Shown piece after piece: positions 53,766 through 63,238 of a stretch of DNA of 64,000 nt. Under the pieces are notes generated by a model that saw only the letters and a program-made list of their open reading frames with translations, did not search any database and had not been told where the DNA came from. The position numbers and the translations under genes were made by a program. The number at the start of each line of letters is the position of its first letter. The stretch's first letter is position 1. This stretch comes from JBAZJI01 sp964596325 (lineage in GTDB: Bacteria > Patescibacteriota > Minisyncoccia > Minisyncoccales > JAGOPM01), in the NCBI GenBank assembly GCA_964596325.1, contig CAZQSQ010000001.1:1-64000 (forward strand), read 5' to 3'.

Positions 53766-54467
53766 CTAAAACCGACTAACTATTGCCCCGAGGCCGGCGA
53801 TAGCGGCAGTTTCCGCCCTAAGCGTGCTGGGAGCGATAGCCGCCTCAATAAATCCGGCATGCTTCATTTTCTCAACCTCTGATTCGGTCCAGCCGCCTTC
53901 CGGGCCAACAAATAACGAAAGCTGCTTGGCATCCAAACAAACTTGCTTAATCTTCTCACTAGCCATATTGAGCAAAATATTCAGCTCGCAGGCCGCCGCA
54001 AGGCTCAGAGCGGCCTGTAAATCTATTGGCTCATCAATTTGCGGCAAAGAATTCTGCCCGGACTGCTCAATGGCTTCAAGGGCAATCTTTTCCAGTCTCT
54101 CCTGATTCAAGCCGGTTTTGACAGTCCGCTCGCAAATTATCGGAATAATGCGCGACACCCCCAATTCAGTAGCTTTTTGCACGACCAATTCGAAATTCTC
54201 TTTTTTCAAGACCGAACAAAACAGCCAAATTCTTGGCAAAATATTTTGTTTTGCCTCTTGGACCTCTAAAATAGACAGCTCACAGCCATCTCCGGAAAGA
54301 GAGGCAATCTCACAGAGGTAATCGGCTCCATTATTGCTAAAAACAACCACCCTATCCCCGGCAGCTAAGCGCAAAACATTTCGCAACTGCCTTATTTGCC
54401 CCTTGTCGCCGATTTTAATCTTATTATTTTTCTCTTCGAACTGACAATAGAAACGATGGATTTTCAT
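53766..54467 (-). CDS. rsmE: 16S rRNA m3U1498 methyltransferase RsmE
   Basis: A 233-residue SPOUT methyltransferase: N-terminal PUA-like domain (about 1-75) and a SPOUT fold with GVSRIIPIICERTVK, LFVGPEGGWTESEVE and STLRAETAAIAGL. It methylates U1498 of 16S rRNA with S-adenosylmethionine. ATG 54467 overlaps the preceding stop (ATGA); the longer open frame runs 45 codons into that gene. Confidence 0.95.
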   Translation of the reverse strand: MKIHRFYCQFEEKNNKIKIGDKGQIRQLRNVLRLAAGDRVVVFSNNGADYLCEIASLSGDGCELSILEVQEAKQNILPRIWLFCSVLKKENFELVVQKATELGVSRIIPIICERTVKTGLNQERLEKIALEAIEQSGQNSLPQIDEPIDLQAALSLAAACELNILLNMASEKIKQVCLDAKQLSLFVGPEGGWTESEVEKMKHAGFIEAAIAPSTLRAETAAIAGLGAIVSRF

Positions 54468-56656
54468 ATATTCGTCTGGTAAGTTCCTTTGTTGAATTCC
54501 CGCGGCAAATAATTTGTAGTGGGGTAATCGCTCGGAAAAACCGCAGTCGCGCCTTCTAGAGTTTCCCACGCATTCTTGTCGTTGCGATATTGGTACCCGC
54601 ATTCCGCGAAATGCGTCTCTTGGCCTATGGAAAGCATCTGGGCTTTTCCTCTCTTCAAGGGATTACTGTCATTTTCTTCCTCAACTTTTTTCCCCGGATC
54701 ATTAATATACATTTGGTCAAAATATTTCTGTCCGTATTGATTTACATAGGTTTTACTGCCAAAAAAACCAGTAATAGTCCCGTAATGCCCGGGCAAAGTG
54801 CCGGTTATCCAACTGGGAGAACAGCGCGATAATAGCGGAATACCTTGATTAATGAATTTGGAATTGGCCGCGTTTTTGTCATTACTTGTCAGGCGGTATA
54901 TGCGCAAATTCAAGATACTTAAAACTTCAGAAAGTTTTTCATTCCAATCGCAGGTTTCCGCCCCATGCATCCGCATTAATTTATTGAGAAAATAAGGATT
55001 GGGGCCCTTGCCTGCGGCCTTCACCCCTTTTTCCCCATTTTGTACGATAAGCATCCGCCGATAAATATTTTGATCTTTGGCCTTGTAATATTCTAAAACT
55101 TTGATAAATTCCTTATCCCAATTTTCTTTAACTTTGGGATTTAACCCATACCAATAAGCGACAATCTGAGCTAAAGCGGTTTCTCCGCAGCCAGACTTCC
55201 AAAAGACCGCCCCGGAATTACACTCGTTCCAAGAACAATTAGCCCACCTTTGGTCATTTTGCGAATAAAACGGCACGGCCAGATAATCAGAATTAGGCGT
55301 TGTAAAGCAAGCGGTGCTCCCCGTAGAATATGCCTTGCCCTGGGCCGAGCTTTGCGCCCAAGGAAAATAACAATACTGCGTATTTTTTTCCAAAACAGAA
55401 AGAAGCTCAACATTATTTTTTTCACCAACCGTTGCGGCCAATTCTTTTTGCGGATTAAAAACATAGGGCGGTTTTTGGCCCTTTTTCCAAATCTTAAATC
55501 CCACCCGACCCTGCGGGGCGCCAAAATATTCCACCCGGGCGCGCAGAACTGCAGATTTGGGAGTTAAGTGGCTAACGGGCAAAACCTTAACAAGCGCCGG
55601 CACGGTTTTATCAATGGCAAAATTAAGCACTTGCTTGGCCCGCACTATCCCAGCGGCATTTTGCGCATAAGCCACGGCCTGATACTTTGTCCCGGGCTTA
55701 AAATTATAAAAGACCGTCTTATTATTTGAAACTAAGGATTGTCCCACTAAAGACAGAACGGCCGAATAACTTGATTGGCTTTTTTTATATTTAACCGGCA
55801 AGCTCGTATATTCAATATTGCCGCCTTTAGCCTGTTCAATAATTTTGAACCAACCGGTGAAATCAATGTTCAGGGGCACTATGCCCGCCAAAAGAGAAAT
55901 TTTCCAAGGCATTTTCGACTTATCGATCTTAACGCTATGGGTCATCAGTTTGGGCTTACGGCTGATTTTGAAAACCCGCCACCCAGTTTTTTCCCGAGTG
56001 ATTTTTTTGCCGTTAATTGTAACTATTTCGCTTTCCTTGGAGAGGGAAACTTTCGGGCTTTTCACTTCGAGCCTGAAAACATAATCGATATTGCCCTCTA
56101 AATTTTTAGCGCTGAGCCAAAACCTTTCAAACAAATTATTATCGATAATACCCTCCTGCGATTCCTTCCAAGCTTCCTTGGAATCTTTTTTCTTCCAAAA
56201 TATTTTGGCTTTTATCGGCGCATCGGGAAAATTTTTCAAACGCAGGGAAAATTCCATGGTTGTTTCATTGACGATTGATGTCGAGTCAACAAAAACCCGC
56301 GGCTTGGTATCTAAAACGCTTTCGTTGGAAATTTTGACCGTCTCTCCCTTGGGAATAAAGCTGTAATTTATCAAATAGCCCTTCGGGGGCAAGAAATTAT
56401 TAACAAAAACATTAAGCTGTCCACTATCGGCCTTGGGCAAGATAGCCGCCGTTAACGACTCGCTCCCATTGGAAAAATAAATTTTAAGCGACAAATCCTG
56501 AGCGGATAAATTTTGAACTTGGCCGGAAATTTGTATCCCGCCTCCCTTTGTTTGAAAGTTCAAATTATCTATGCGTGCCGAATCATCTTGCGCCGCGTAA
56601 CAATTTGCCCCAAGTAAAATAAATAATGCTGCGAATAGTAAACCTTTTAATTTCAT
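54464..56656 (-). CDS. Secreted C39-like peptidase with beta-sandwich domains
   Basis: A 730-residue exported protein with a signal peptide (about 1-21), several beta-sandwich domains (about 25-460) and a C39-like cysteine peptidase domain (about 470-710). The peptidase domain has FYSQNDQRWANCSWNECNSG, the catalytic Cys in WKSGCGETALAQIVAYW, His in PGHYGTITGF and Asp in MYINDPG. It is rather large for this family. It may process surface or secreted proteins, or cell-wall peptides. Translationally coupled with rsmE, which is probably not functionally related. Confidence 0.8.
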   Translation of the reverse strand: MKLKGLLFAALFILLGANCYAAQDDSARIDNLNFQTKGGGIQISGQVQNLSAQDLSLKIYFSNGSESLTAAILPKADSGQLNVFVNNFLPPKGYLINYSFIPKGETVKISNESVLDTKPRVFVDSTSIVNETTMEFSLRLKNFPDAPIKAKIFWKKKDSKEAWKESQEGIIDNNLFERFWLSAKNLEGNIDYVFRLEVKSPKVSLSKESEIVTINGKKITREKTGWRVFKISRKPKLMTHSVKIDKSKMPWKISLLAGIVPLNIDFTGWFKIIEQAKGGNIEYTSLPVKYKKSQSSYSAVLSLVGQSLVSNNKTVFYNFKPGTKYQAVAYAQNAAGIVRAKQVLNFAIDKTVPALVKVLPVSHLTPKSAVLRARVEYFGAPQGRVGFKIWKKGQKPPYVFNPQKELAATVGEKNNVELLSVLEKNTQYCYFPWAQSSAQGKAYSTGSTACFTTPNSDYLAVPFYSQNDQRWANCSWNECNSGAVFWKSGCGETALAQIVAYWYGLNPKVKENWDKEFIKVLEYYKAKDQNIYRRMLIVQNGEKGVKAAGKGPNPYFLNKLMRMHGAETCDWNEKLSEVLSILNLRIYRLTSNDKNAANSKFINQGIPLLSRCSPSWITGTLPGHYGTITGFFGSKTYVNQYGQKYFDQMYINDPGKKVEEENDSNPLKRGKAQMLSIGQETHFAECGYQYRNDKNAWETLEGATAVFPSDYPTTNYLPREFNKGTYQTNI

Positions 56657-56662
56657 AACCCC

Positions 56663-57730
56663 TTATGGTTTATGTTCGATTTCAATATAACATTTTTTTA
56701 TCGCTTCGGATAATTCTGGACTCGATCTCCCGCTTAAGGATTGTAAAAATAGGGCCGAAGATGTTGCATCCATTAATTTAGGCTGGCTCAAAGAAAGGTC
56801 AAGCGGCCAAAGAGCAAGACTGCTGGTATTCTCAGAAATTGAAAGCCCTAAACCCAATCCCTGCTGGGTGTTCTTGGAAAAATATTGATCAAAAATAAAA
56901 TTACCCAAAGAATAAAATATAAGCTTCCCCTGATATTGTTCAATTTCCTGCACCACGTGCGGATGGCTCCCGACTATCAAATCCGCGCCCGCCGCCACTA
57001 AGGTATGAGCCAAATCTTTTTGGCGGGCATTGCTATAAAGCGAATATTCTTCGCCCCAATGAGGCATAACCATTATCAGAGAGGTGGTGTTTTCTTGGCG
57101 CAAGGCCGTAATTATGGAGACAAGCTGCCCGCTTGTGCAATTTCCCGGAAATGTATCGTTAAAAGTAAAAAATACCAAACTACCTGTAGCGTAAATATCG
57201 GTGGTCGTGCAGCCAAAAGGATGGCCGACTCCCCTCATACCCAGTTGGCCCAATAGTAAACGGGTCTCATCCAGCCCGCTGTAACTCATATTATAAGTAT
57301 GATTGTTGGCTAAAGAAAAAATTCGAAAGTTAGCCTCCTGAGCGCCTAAAAGCGTAGAGCTGGCAAAAGCGAAACTCATAGATGAGATGCCGGTATCTGG
57401 CGGATTTCCCATTACCGGCCCTTCCAAATTAGCAAGAGCAAAATCAAAATTTTTGCTTGTCGATGCAATTTCCTTAAATGGATATTGCCAATCCTTGGAT
57501 TTCTGTATCAATCTTTCCACACCGCGATCCAACATGATATCCCCGGCGACAAACACGCTTTGAGCTTTTACTGGCGGAATCTTTTTACGCATCAAACCCA
57601 GCCGTAACGGCGAAGACACCAAGGAAATATATTCCACAAAGGAATCGCTCAGCTCAAAACAAGCGATTAGGGCTACCGTAACCGCGATCAGGACTAAAAA
57701 TATTTTAATAAGAATTTTTTGGACTCCCAT
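56663..57730 (-). CDS. CapA-family metallophosphatase
   Basis: A 355-residue protein with an N-terminal membrane anchor (about 7-25) and the CapA/PgsA fold: VAGDIMLDRGVE, ANLEGPV, SLANNHTYNM, PHWGEEYSLYS and GSHPHVVQEIEQY, the metal-binding blocks of metallophosphatases. In Bacillus the relative takes part in poly-gamma-glutamate export; here its substrate is unknown. Confidence 0.88.
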   Translation of the reverse strand: MGVQKILIKIFLVLIAVTVALIACFELSDSFVEYISLVSSPLRLGLMRKKIPPVKAQSVFVAGDIMLDRGVERLIQKSKDWQYPFKEIASTSKNFDFALANLEGPVMGNPPDTGISSMSFAFASSTLLGAQEANFRIFSLANNHTYNMSYSGLDETRLLLGQLGMRGVGHPFGCTTTDIYATGSLVFFTFNDTFPGNCTSGQLVSIITALRQENTTSLIMVMPHWGEEYSLYSNARQKDLAHTLVAAGADLIVGSHPHVVQEIEQYQGKLIFYSLGNFIFDQYFSKNTQQGLGLGLSISENTSSLALWPLDLSLSQPKLMDATSSALFLQSLSGRSSPELSEAIKKCYIEIEHKP

Positions 57731-57741
57731 TGGGTAAAAAT

Positions 57742-58494
57742 TTAGGCCTCAATTTTCGCAAAAAAATAATTTCCAATCGCCAGTAAAACAAGGCCGCAGA
57801 TTACCAAAACAGCAAAATCGGTCGAAAAGCCGAAATAACCATTGTTCATCATTGCGCCTCTGGCCCCATCCACTCCGTAAGCGATCGGATTGAAACTTAT
57901 AATTTTTTTAAGAAAATCCGGGCTATCCTTAACGGAAAAAAATGCGCCCGAAAGAAAGTATAATGGCATCACCACAAAATTCATAATAACCGGAAAGGCT
58001 TCCCCGTCATCCATATTGCAGGCGATTAGAATACCCAGTGCGGAGCAGAAAAAAGCAATGAGAAAAAGATACAGAAAACCGAAGGGCACCATCAACCAAT
58101 TTTCCGGCCTGAAACCAAACGCCAAGGAGACCAAGAACACCACTATCCCTTGGAATACCGCAATGGTGGATCCGCCTAAAACTTTTCCCAGAACAATGGC
58201 AAAGCGGGGTACGGGCGCCACCAAAGTTTCCCTCAAAAATCCGAATTTCCTATCCCAAATTACTTCCACGCCGGAAAAAAACGCCATAAAAATTACCGAC
58301 ATAGCCATTATTCCCGGCGCGATAAATTGCAAGTAAGTTCCTTGCCCGCCCGAACCCTGATACATCCGATTAAGCCCAAAACCGAAGGCGATCATGAAAA
58401 GAATAGGCTGACCCAAAGAGCCAATGAGCCTGACGGGCGAACGAAAATATTTAATTATTTGCCTATACCAAAGAATATAAATTGCTGTAAACAT
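57742..58494 (-). CDS. ABC-2 type transporter permease
   Basis: A 250-residue membrane protein with six helices and the ABC-2 pattern (FRSPVRLIGSLGQPILFMIAFGFGLN, LRETLVAPVPRFAIVLGKVLGGS, YFLSGAFFSVKDSPDFLKKIISFNPI). It pairs with the ATPase gene 8 nt upstream, like DrrA/DrrB drug or lipid exporters. Confidence 0.92.
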   Translation of the reverse strand: MFTAIYILWYRQIIKYFRSPVRLIGSLGQPILFMIAFGFGLNRMYQGSGGQGTYLQFIAPGIMAMSVIFMAFFSGVEVIWDRKFGFLRETLVAPVPRFAIVLGKVLGGSTIAVFQGIVVFLVSLAFGFRPENWLMVPFGFLYLFLIAFFCSALGILIACNMDDGEAFPVIMNFVVMPLYFLSGAFFSVKDSPDFLKKIISFNPIAYGVDGARGAMMNNGYFGFSTDFAVLVICGLVLLAIGNYFFAKIEA

Positions 58495-58502
58495 AATATT
58501 TA

Positions 58503-59276
58503 TTAATGTCCGTGGCGAAACCTTCCTGAAAGCGATTCTTCTCGGATATCCCGGCCGGTCAAATTAAGAAAAGCGTCCTCGAGCCTCTGGGCCCCGGCTT
58601 GTCTCTTCACCTCCTCGACAGTCCCCAATGCGATTATCTTGCCCTTGTCGACAATGGCGGTGTGGCGGGCGAATCTTTCCACTTCTTCCATATAATGTGT
58701 CGTAAAAAATATTGTCGTACCTTCCGATTGGTTCAGACGCTGCAAATATTCCCAAATTTTATTCCGGGTTTGCGGGTCTAGACCCAATGTCGGCTCATCT
58801 AGAAAAAAAATCTTGGGATGATGCACCAAGCCGCGAGCAATTTCCAAACGCCGCTTCATGCCCCCGGAATATTCCTTAACTAATTTATTGCGTTTATCGT
58901 AAAGCTCAACCAAAACAAGCATTTCCTTAATGCGCATTTCCCGTATTTTTTTCTCGATACCATAAAGCATTCCGTGAAATTCAAGATTCTCGTAAGCCGT
59001 CAAATTTTCATCTACGCTGGGGTCTTGGAAAACAATGCCAAAATCGCAACGAACATCATCTTGCTTTTGCAAAGCATCGTGGCCGTCAACAAAAACTTGG
59101 CCGCTCGTGGGGCGCAATAAAGTTGTCAGCATCCTGATAGTCGTAGTTTTGCCCGCACCGTTGGGGCCCAAAAGGGCAAAAATGTCACCATTCTGAACCG
59201 ATAAAGAAATGCCATCCACGGCCGCCGTGTCCTTAAACTTTTTTACCAAATCCTTTACTTCGATAATGTTCTTCAT
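58503..59276 (-). CDS. ABC transporter ATPase (DrrA-like)
   Basis: A 257-residue ATPase with Walker A GPNGAGKTTT, Q-loop FQDPSVDENL, signature EYSGGMKRRLEIARGL, Walker B FFLDEPTLGLDP and the H-loop TTHYMEE. C-terminal part resembles DrrA-type exporters. Together with the permease it forms an exporter; the cargo is not evident. Confidence 0.94.
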   Translation of the reverse strand: MKNIIEVKDLVKKFKDTAAVDGISLSVQNGDIFALLGPNGAGKTTTIRMLTTLLRPTSGQVFVDGHDALQKQDDVRCDFGIVFQDPSVDENLTAYENLEFHGMLYGIEKKIREMRIKEMLVLVELYDKRNKLVKEYSGGMKRRLEIARGLVHHPKIFFLDEPTLGLDPQTRNKIWEYLQRLNQSEGTTIFFTTHYMEEVERFARHTAIVDKGKIIALGTVEEVKRQAGAQRLEDAFLNLTGRDIREESLSGRFRHGH

Positions 59277-59283
59277 AAGTAAT

Positions 59284-60024
59284 TCACTTCCCTATTATAC
59301 TCATAATCAGAATTCCGGCCAAAATACACACCAGCTGCTTGATGCTGCGATGCAAATTATTTTCGTGGTGAAGCTCTGGTATCAAATCAGAACCGGCCAC
59401 ATATAAAAAACCTCCGGCCGTTACAGGTAAAAGCATGATGGCAAATCCGGAAAATCTTAATCCGATGTAATAAGTAGCAATAGCCCCCAAAACCGATGCG
59501 ATGCCAGTTGCAAAATTGTAAATTACAGCTTTTTTCCGCTCAAGCCCCGAATGGACTAAAATTGCAAAGTTGCCCAATTCGTGGGGAATTTCGTGCAAAA
59601 AAACCGCCAATGTTGTTGAGATGCCCAAAGGAATGGAAATCAAAAAACTCGAGGCAATAAACATTCCATCTATAACATTATGTATTGCATCGCCAACAAT
59701 ACTCAAAGTGGCCAATGGCTTAATATGGCCCTGGCAATCATTATCGTGGCAGTGGCGCCAAAGCAAAAACTTCTCCAAAACAAAAAACAGCAGATAGCCG
59801 CAAAGTATCAAAATCGGTACCTTCGTCCCAAAGCCCATTTCCTCGAATGCTTCAGGAATAATGTGGATGAAGGCATCGCCCATAAGGGCGCCAACGGAAA
59901 AGCTCACCAAATACAGTATTATCCGGTTAAGCCGTTCCGGCTGCATGGCCAAGCCCAAAAGCCCGGCAAAAGCGGCCAAACCGATAAAGAGCGTACTTAA
60001 AACAATCAGTAATAAAAGTGACAT
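59284..60024 (-). CDS. ZIP-family metal transporter
   Basis: A 246-residue ZIP transporter with eight membrane segments. The metal path is marked by SIVGDAIHNVIDGMFIASSF (HN and D) and FLHEIPHELGNFAILVHSG (HEIPHELG). A His/Cys loop with RHCHDNDCQGH precedes it. It likely imports Zn2+ or another divalent cation. The gene starts 1 nt after the stop of the ZnuA-like binding protein. Confidence 0.93.
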   Translation of the reverse strand: MSLLLLIVLSTLFIGLAAFAGLLGLAMQPERLNRIILYLVSFSVGALMGDAFIHIIPEAFEEMGFGTKVPILILCGYLLFFVLEKFLLWRHCHDNDCQGHIKPLATLSIVGDAIHNVIDGMFIASSFLISIPLGISTTLAVFLHEIPHELGNFAILVHSGLERKKAVIYNFATGIASVLGAIATYYIGLRFSGFAIMLLPVTAGGFLYVAGSDLIPELHHENNLHRSIKQLVCILAGILIMSIIGK

Positions 60025-60025
60025 A

Positions 60026-60814
60026 TTATTTACATTCTAATGCGGTTTTCAGATTTGACAAATTCATGTTCAAGAATTCCAAAAGCGTAATATTGGCATC
60101 ACGTTGGGCCTTACTGGGGTTCTCGGCATCAAAAAGCGCCACGGCGGGCTTGCCCTCCCGGAACCGTAATCCGTATGCACTGGCCAGCCACCCAAAAGCG
60201 AAATGCCCCGCATATTTTACTTCCTTTTTGGGACAGCTTTTCAAAACCTCGTATTGGCGGACTAATTGCTGATAATCTTCGCGGACAACCTTGGTATTTT
60301 TTTCATAATATTCCTTATTATCCGGATCTATTTTGGAAAAGACGTTCCCAATATTTTGTGCGACAGCTGCCAAACTTTCCGGATAAAGCCAATAATGACC
60401 TTGGCCATCGCTGCCCGCAAGAGTAGGGACTTTTTCTTCTCCCTGGGAGGCGTCAAGGTAAACTAATTTAGCATTGGGGTTTTCCTCCGCGAATTTTTGG
60501 GCCCACGCATCGGCGCCACGGCCCGCATAAATAAAGATATCGACTCCTGATATTTTATTGACATCTTCGGCCGTCGGCTCATAAGTATGGATGTCCATAC
60601 CCAAGGGCACCAACGTGACAACTTCAACATTGCGCCCGCCAATATTTTTGGCAATATCAGCGATCGGGAAAACAGAAACTACAACCTTTAAGTTGCCGCT
60701 GCGATACGGCGTCTCGTTTTTATTTTTGGGCGAGAAAAAATTCTGGTACGCAAAAGGCAGTGAAATGGCCAAAATTATCCCCACGGCTGCTAAAATAATA
60801 ATCTTTTTAGGCAT
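60026..60814 (-). CDS. Shortened ZnuA/TroA-like metal-binding protein
   Basis: A 262-residue membrane-anchored or exported protein (N-terminal helix about 4-24) of the ZnuA/TroA family: VVVSVFPIADIAKNIGG, MDIHTYEPTAEDV (first His), GHYWLYPESLAAVAQNI (second His), and AGHFAFGWLASAYGL (third His). The second half of the C-terminal lobe is missing; it stops after about 45 more residues. The family is normally about 290-310 residues. No znuB or znuC follows; the ZIP transporter does, one base away. It may deliver metal to, or sense metal for, that transporter. Confidence 0.8.
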   Translation of the reverse strand: MPKKIIILAAVGIILAISLPFAYQNFFSPKNKNETPYRSGNLKVVVSVFPIADIAKNIGGRNVEVVTLVPLGMDIHTYEPTAEDVNKISGVDIFIYAGRGADAWAQKFAEENPNAKLVYLDASQGEEKVPTLAGSDGQGHYWLYPESLAAVAQNIGNVFSKIDPDNKEYYEKNTKVVREDYQQLVRQYEVLKSCPKKEVKYAGHFAFGWLASAYGLRFREGKPAVALFDAENPSKAQRDANITLLEFLNMNLSNLKTALECK

Positions 60815-60857
60815 AATTTATTATAAATTATAACACGAAGGCAAAAAATATCACCAG

Positions 60858-60886
60858 TTGACCAATCATTTGGCCCAGATTATCCT
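60858..60886 (+). promoter_or_regulatory. Promoter of the CYTH-kinase fusion gene
   Basis: TTGACC (60858-60863) and TATCCT (60881-60886) are 17 nt apart. Confidence 0.6.
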
Positions 60887-60924
60887 AAACTGAGCACCTC
60901 AATAACTTAAGAAGGAGGCAGACA

Positions 60925-62049
60925 ATGGCAAAAAAACCAGTCAGCGGAGATTTCAACGGAAAGGTTGAATATGAACGACGATTTATCGTCCACCTCGACC
61001 AAAGCAGAATGCCCAAAGAAGCCCAAGTAGAGCACATTGAACAAGCTTACTTTTTAGCCACCGAAAGAAAAAAAGAATTTCGGTTGCGCATCAGTGACGG
61101 CAAATCAAGCTTCAGTGTCAAAAACGGCAAAGGGATGGTGCGCAGCTGTCAAAATGTTCCCCTGGGCCCGACCGGTTCGGTCCGGACAATCATGGGCCAG
61201 CTTGGCCGACCGTTGGAAAAAATCCGAAAAAGGATCGGCCGTTGGAAAATTGATTTCTTTGAGGGGAAATGGCGCGGCCTAGTTGTTGCCGAATATTCCC
61301 TCAATGATATCAACGACCGAATTGTCTTTCCGGATTGGATGAAGGTCGAGTGCGAAATCACCGGAATTATCACCAATTACGATCTGTTCAAAATTGCCGG
61401 CTCGGACCTTAATTTCGACGAGCTCCATAGCCGGATTTCCCAAAGGCACATGCCTTGGATCGTGCTTACAGGCGGGCCCTGCTCGGGCAAATCAAGCATA
61501 CTCAATATCCTAAAAACCCACTTCCAAGATAGCGCTGTCTTTTTTCCCGAAATCGCCACATTAATCATCAATGAAATCGGCCTTCGCCCGGAAAAATGCG
61601 CCACCCCCGCCCAATACGATCAGTTCCAAGAATCGGTTTACTATGTCCAATCATCATTTGAAGCCAGCGTTTCGGCACAGGCGGCTATGCAAGCCAAGCC
61701 AAAAAAAGCGATGATTATTGACCGGGGCACAGTTGACTGTTTGGCTTATATCGAAGGCGGAGACAAAAGGTTTGAGGAAATGTTTTCCACGACCATCGCA
61801 CAAGAATATGCCAAATACGCTTTGGTAATCTGTTTGGGAATGCCCGACGAAAAAATTTACAATAATAATTTTGCCGGCAATACCGCCAGATATGAAAGCT
61901 ACCGAGAAGCCCTAGAACGCGAGCAGAAAATTGTCCAAGCGTGGAATAGACATCCGCAATTCCATTTTATCGCGTCCTGCGACAATTTTTCCAAGAAAGC
62001 CCAAGAGGTTGTTGCAAAGGTTGATAAATTCATTTCAAAAATCAAATAA
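60925..62049 (+). CDS. CYTH domain fused to a P-loop kinase-like domain
   Basis: A 374-residue fusion. Residues 12-165 are a CYTH (triphosphate tunnel) domain: EYERRFIV (ExExR form), QAYFLATERKKEFRLRI, VAEYSLND and VECEITG. Residues 175-374 are a P-loop NTPase with Walker A LTGGPCSGKSS and ALVICLG/IIDRGTVD as Walker B, similar to NadR-like or AAA_28 nucleoside kinases. It may bind or hydrolyse a triphosphate or act as an unknown kinase. AAGGAGG is 6 nt before the ATG. Confidence 0.8.
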   Translation: MAKKPVSGDFNGKVEYERRFIVHLDQSRMPKEAQVEHIEQAYFLATERKKEFRLRISDGKSSFSVKNGKGMVRSCQNVPLGPTGSVRTIMGQLGRPLEKIRKRIGRWKIDFFEGKWRGLVVAEYSLNDINDRIVFPDWMKVECEITGIITNYDLFKIAGSDLNFDELHSRISQRHMPWIVLTGGPCSGKSSILNILKTHFQDSAVFFPEIATLIINEIGLRPEKCATPAQYDQFQESVYYVQSSFEASVSAQAAMQAKPKKAMIIDRGTVDCLAYIEGGDKRFEEMFSTTIAQEYAKYALVICLGMPDEKIYNNNFAGNTARYESYREALEREQKIVQAWNRHPQFHFIASCDNFSKKAQEVVAKVDKFISKIK

Positions 62050-62073
62050 TCCGCCCTCAAAGCGGATTTTTAA
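62045..62073 (+). terminator. Terminator of the CYTH-kinase gene
   Basis: AATCCGC (62048-62054) pairs with GCGGATT (62062-62068), followed by TTTTAATT. Confidence 0.75.
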
Positions 62074-62179
62074 TTATTATTATACTGGAGCCGCATTGCA
62101 AACAACACTATAAACGGGATTATTAAAATCCTCCGTCAAGTAGCAGAGGCTTAGTCATTTTTTTTGAGTTCTAGGAAGA

Positions 62180-63238
62180 TCAGGCTAATTTAACCCGTGA
62201 AAGCTCTTGAGGTTTATAAATTCCTGACTGGGTAATAAAAGCAGTTATCAATTTGGCCGGCGTAATATCAAAAACCGGATTATAGCTATCCGCCCCTTTG
62301 GGTGCTACATCCCGGCTTAAATAACAGGTAAAATCCGTAATTTCTTCATCGTCGCGGATTTCGATTTTTATGTCGCTACCCTTGGGTGTCGCAAAATCTA
62401 TGGTGGAATTAACTGCCGCCACATAAAAAGGAATATTATGCTCTTTGGCCATTAAGGCCAAAGGATATGTCCCGATTTTATTAGCCGTATCCCCATTGGC
62501 GGCAATTCTATCGGCTCCGACGATAACCGCGTCTACCAAACCATGCGACATCAAGTAGCCATTAGCCCCGTCAACCACAATGGAATAATCAACATTAGCT
62601 CGCGAGAGTTCCCAAGCGGTTAAACGGGATCCCTGTAGCATTGGCCGAGTTTCATCTACCCAGACTTTTAATTTCTTGCCAGACATTAAAGCCGAATAAA
62701 TCGGGGCGCTGGCCGTGCCAAACCAAACTCCGGAAAGCGACCCGGCATTGCAATGCGTTTCAATTTTCATCCCGCTTTCCAAAAGTGCTGCCCCATGGCG
62801 GCCGATGGCAATATTATTTTTTTCCTCGTGTTCAAGCAAATACAGCGCCTCCGCGCATATTTTTTCGCGCATTTCTTCCAAGGAGGGGCCATTGCCGCTG
62901 TCCAAAACCTTTTTAACCGCCCAAGCCAAATTAACCGCCGTGGGCCGGGCTTTAATAATTTCACTGGCCGCATAATCCATATACTTGGAAAAACGATCCG
63001 CGCTCTTATCGCGAAAAGCCCGCGCGGCCAAATAAAGGCCGGCGGCACCGCAAGCGCCAAGGGCTTGGGCGCCCCGAATCCGCATCTTTTTAATAGCTTG
63101 AATACAATCCTGATAGCTGTCCAAGCGGCGAAATTTAAGATGCTGGGGCAAAGCCAGTTGGTCGACTATGAATGCGCAATCTTTTTTTATTTCTATTGTT
63201 TTAGGAAGACTTAGCTGAAAGCTCGCAAAATCTTGCAT
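62180..63238 (-). CDS. mtnA: MtnA-like aldose-1-phosphate isomerase
   Basis: A 352-residue member of the eIF2B/MtnA/RuBP-isomerase family: IRGAQALGACGAAGLYLAA, the catalytic Cys in THCNAGSLSGV, DETRPMLQGSRLTAWEL, and the catalytic Asp in VGADRIAANGDTANKIGTY. MtnA converts 5-methylthioribose-1-P to the ribulose form. Next to a class II aldolase and a nucleoside phosphorylase, it may act on 5-deoxyribose-1-P or MTR-1-P. Its start overlaps the aldolase gene by 38 nt. Confidence 0.9.
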   Translation of the reverse strand: MQDFASFQLSLPKTIEIKKDCAFIVDQLALPQHLKFRRLDSYQDCIQAIKKMRIRGAQALGACGAAGLYLAARAFRDKSADRFSKYMDYAASEIIKARPTAVNLAWAVKKVLDSGNGPSLEEMREKICAEALYLLEHEEKNNIAIGRHGAALLESGMKIETHCNAGSLSGVWFGTASAPIYSALMSGKKLKVWVDETRPMLQGSRLTAWELSRANVDYSIVVDGANGYLMSHGLVDAVIVGADRIAANGDTANKIGTYPLALMAKEHNIPFYVAAVNSTIDFATPKGSDIKIEIRDDEEITDFTCYLSRDVAPKGADSYNPVFDITPAKLITAFITQSGIYKPQELSRVKLA

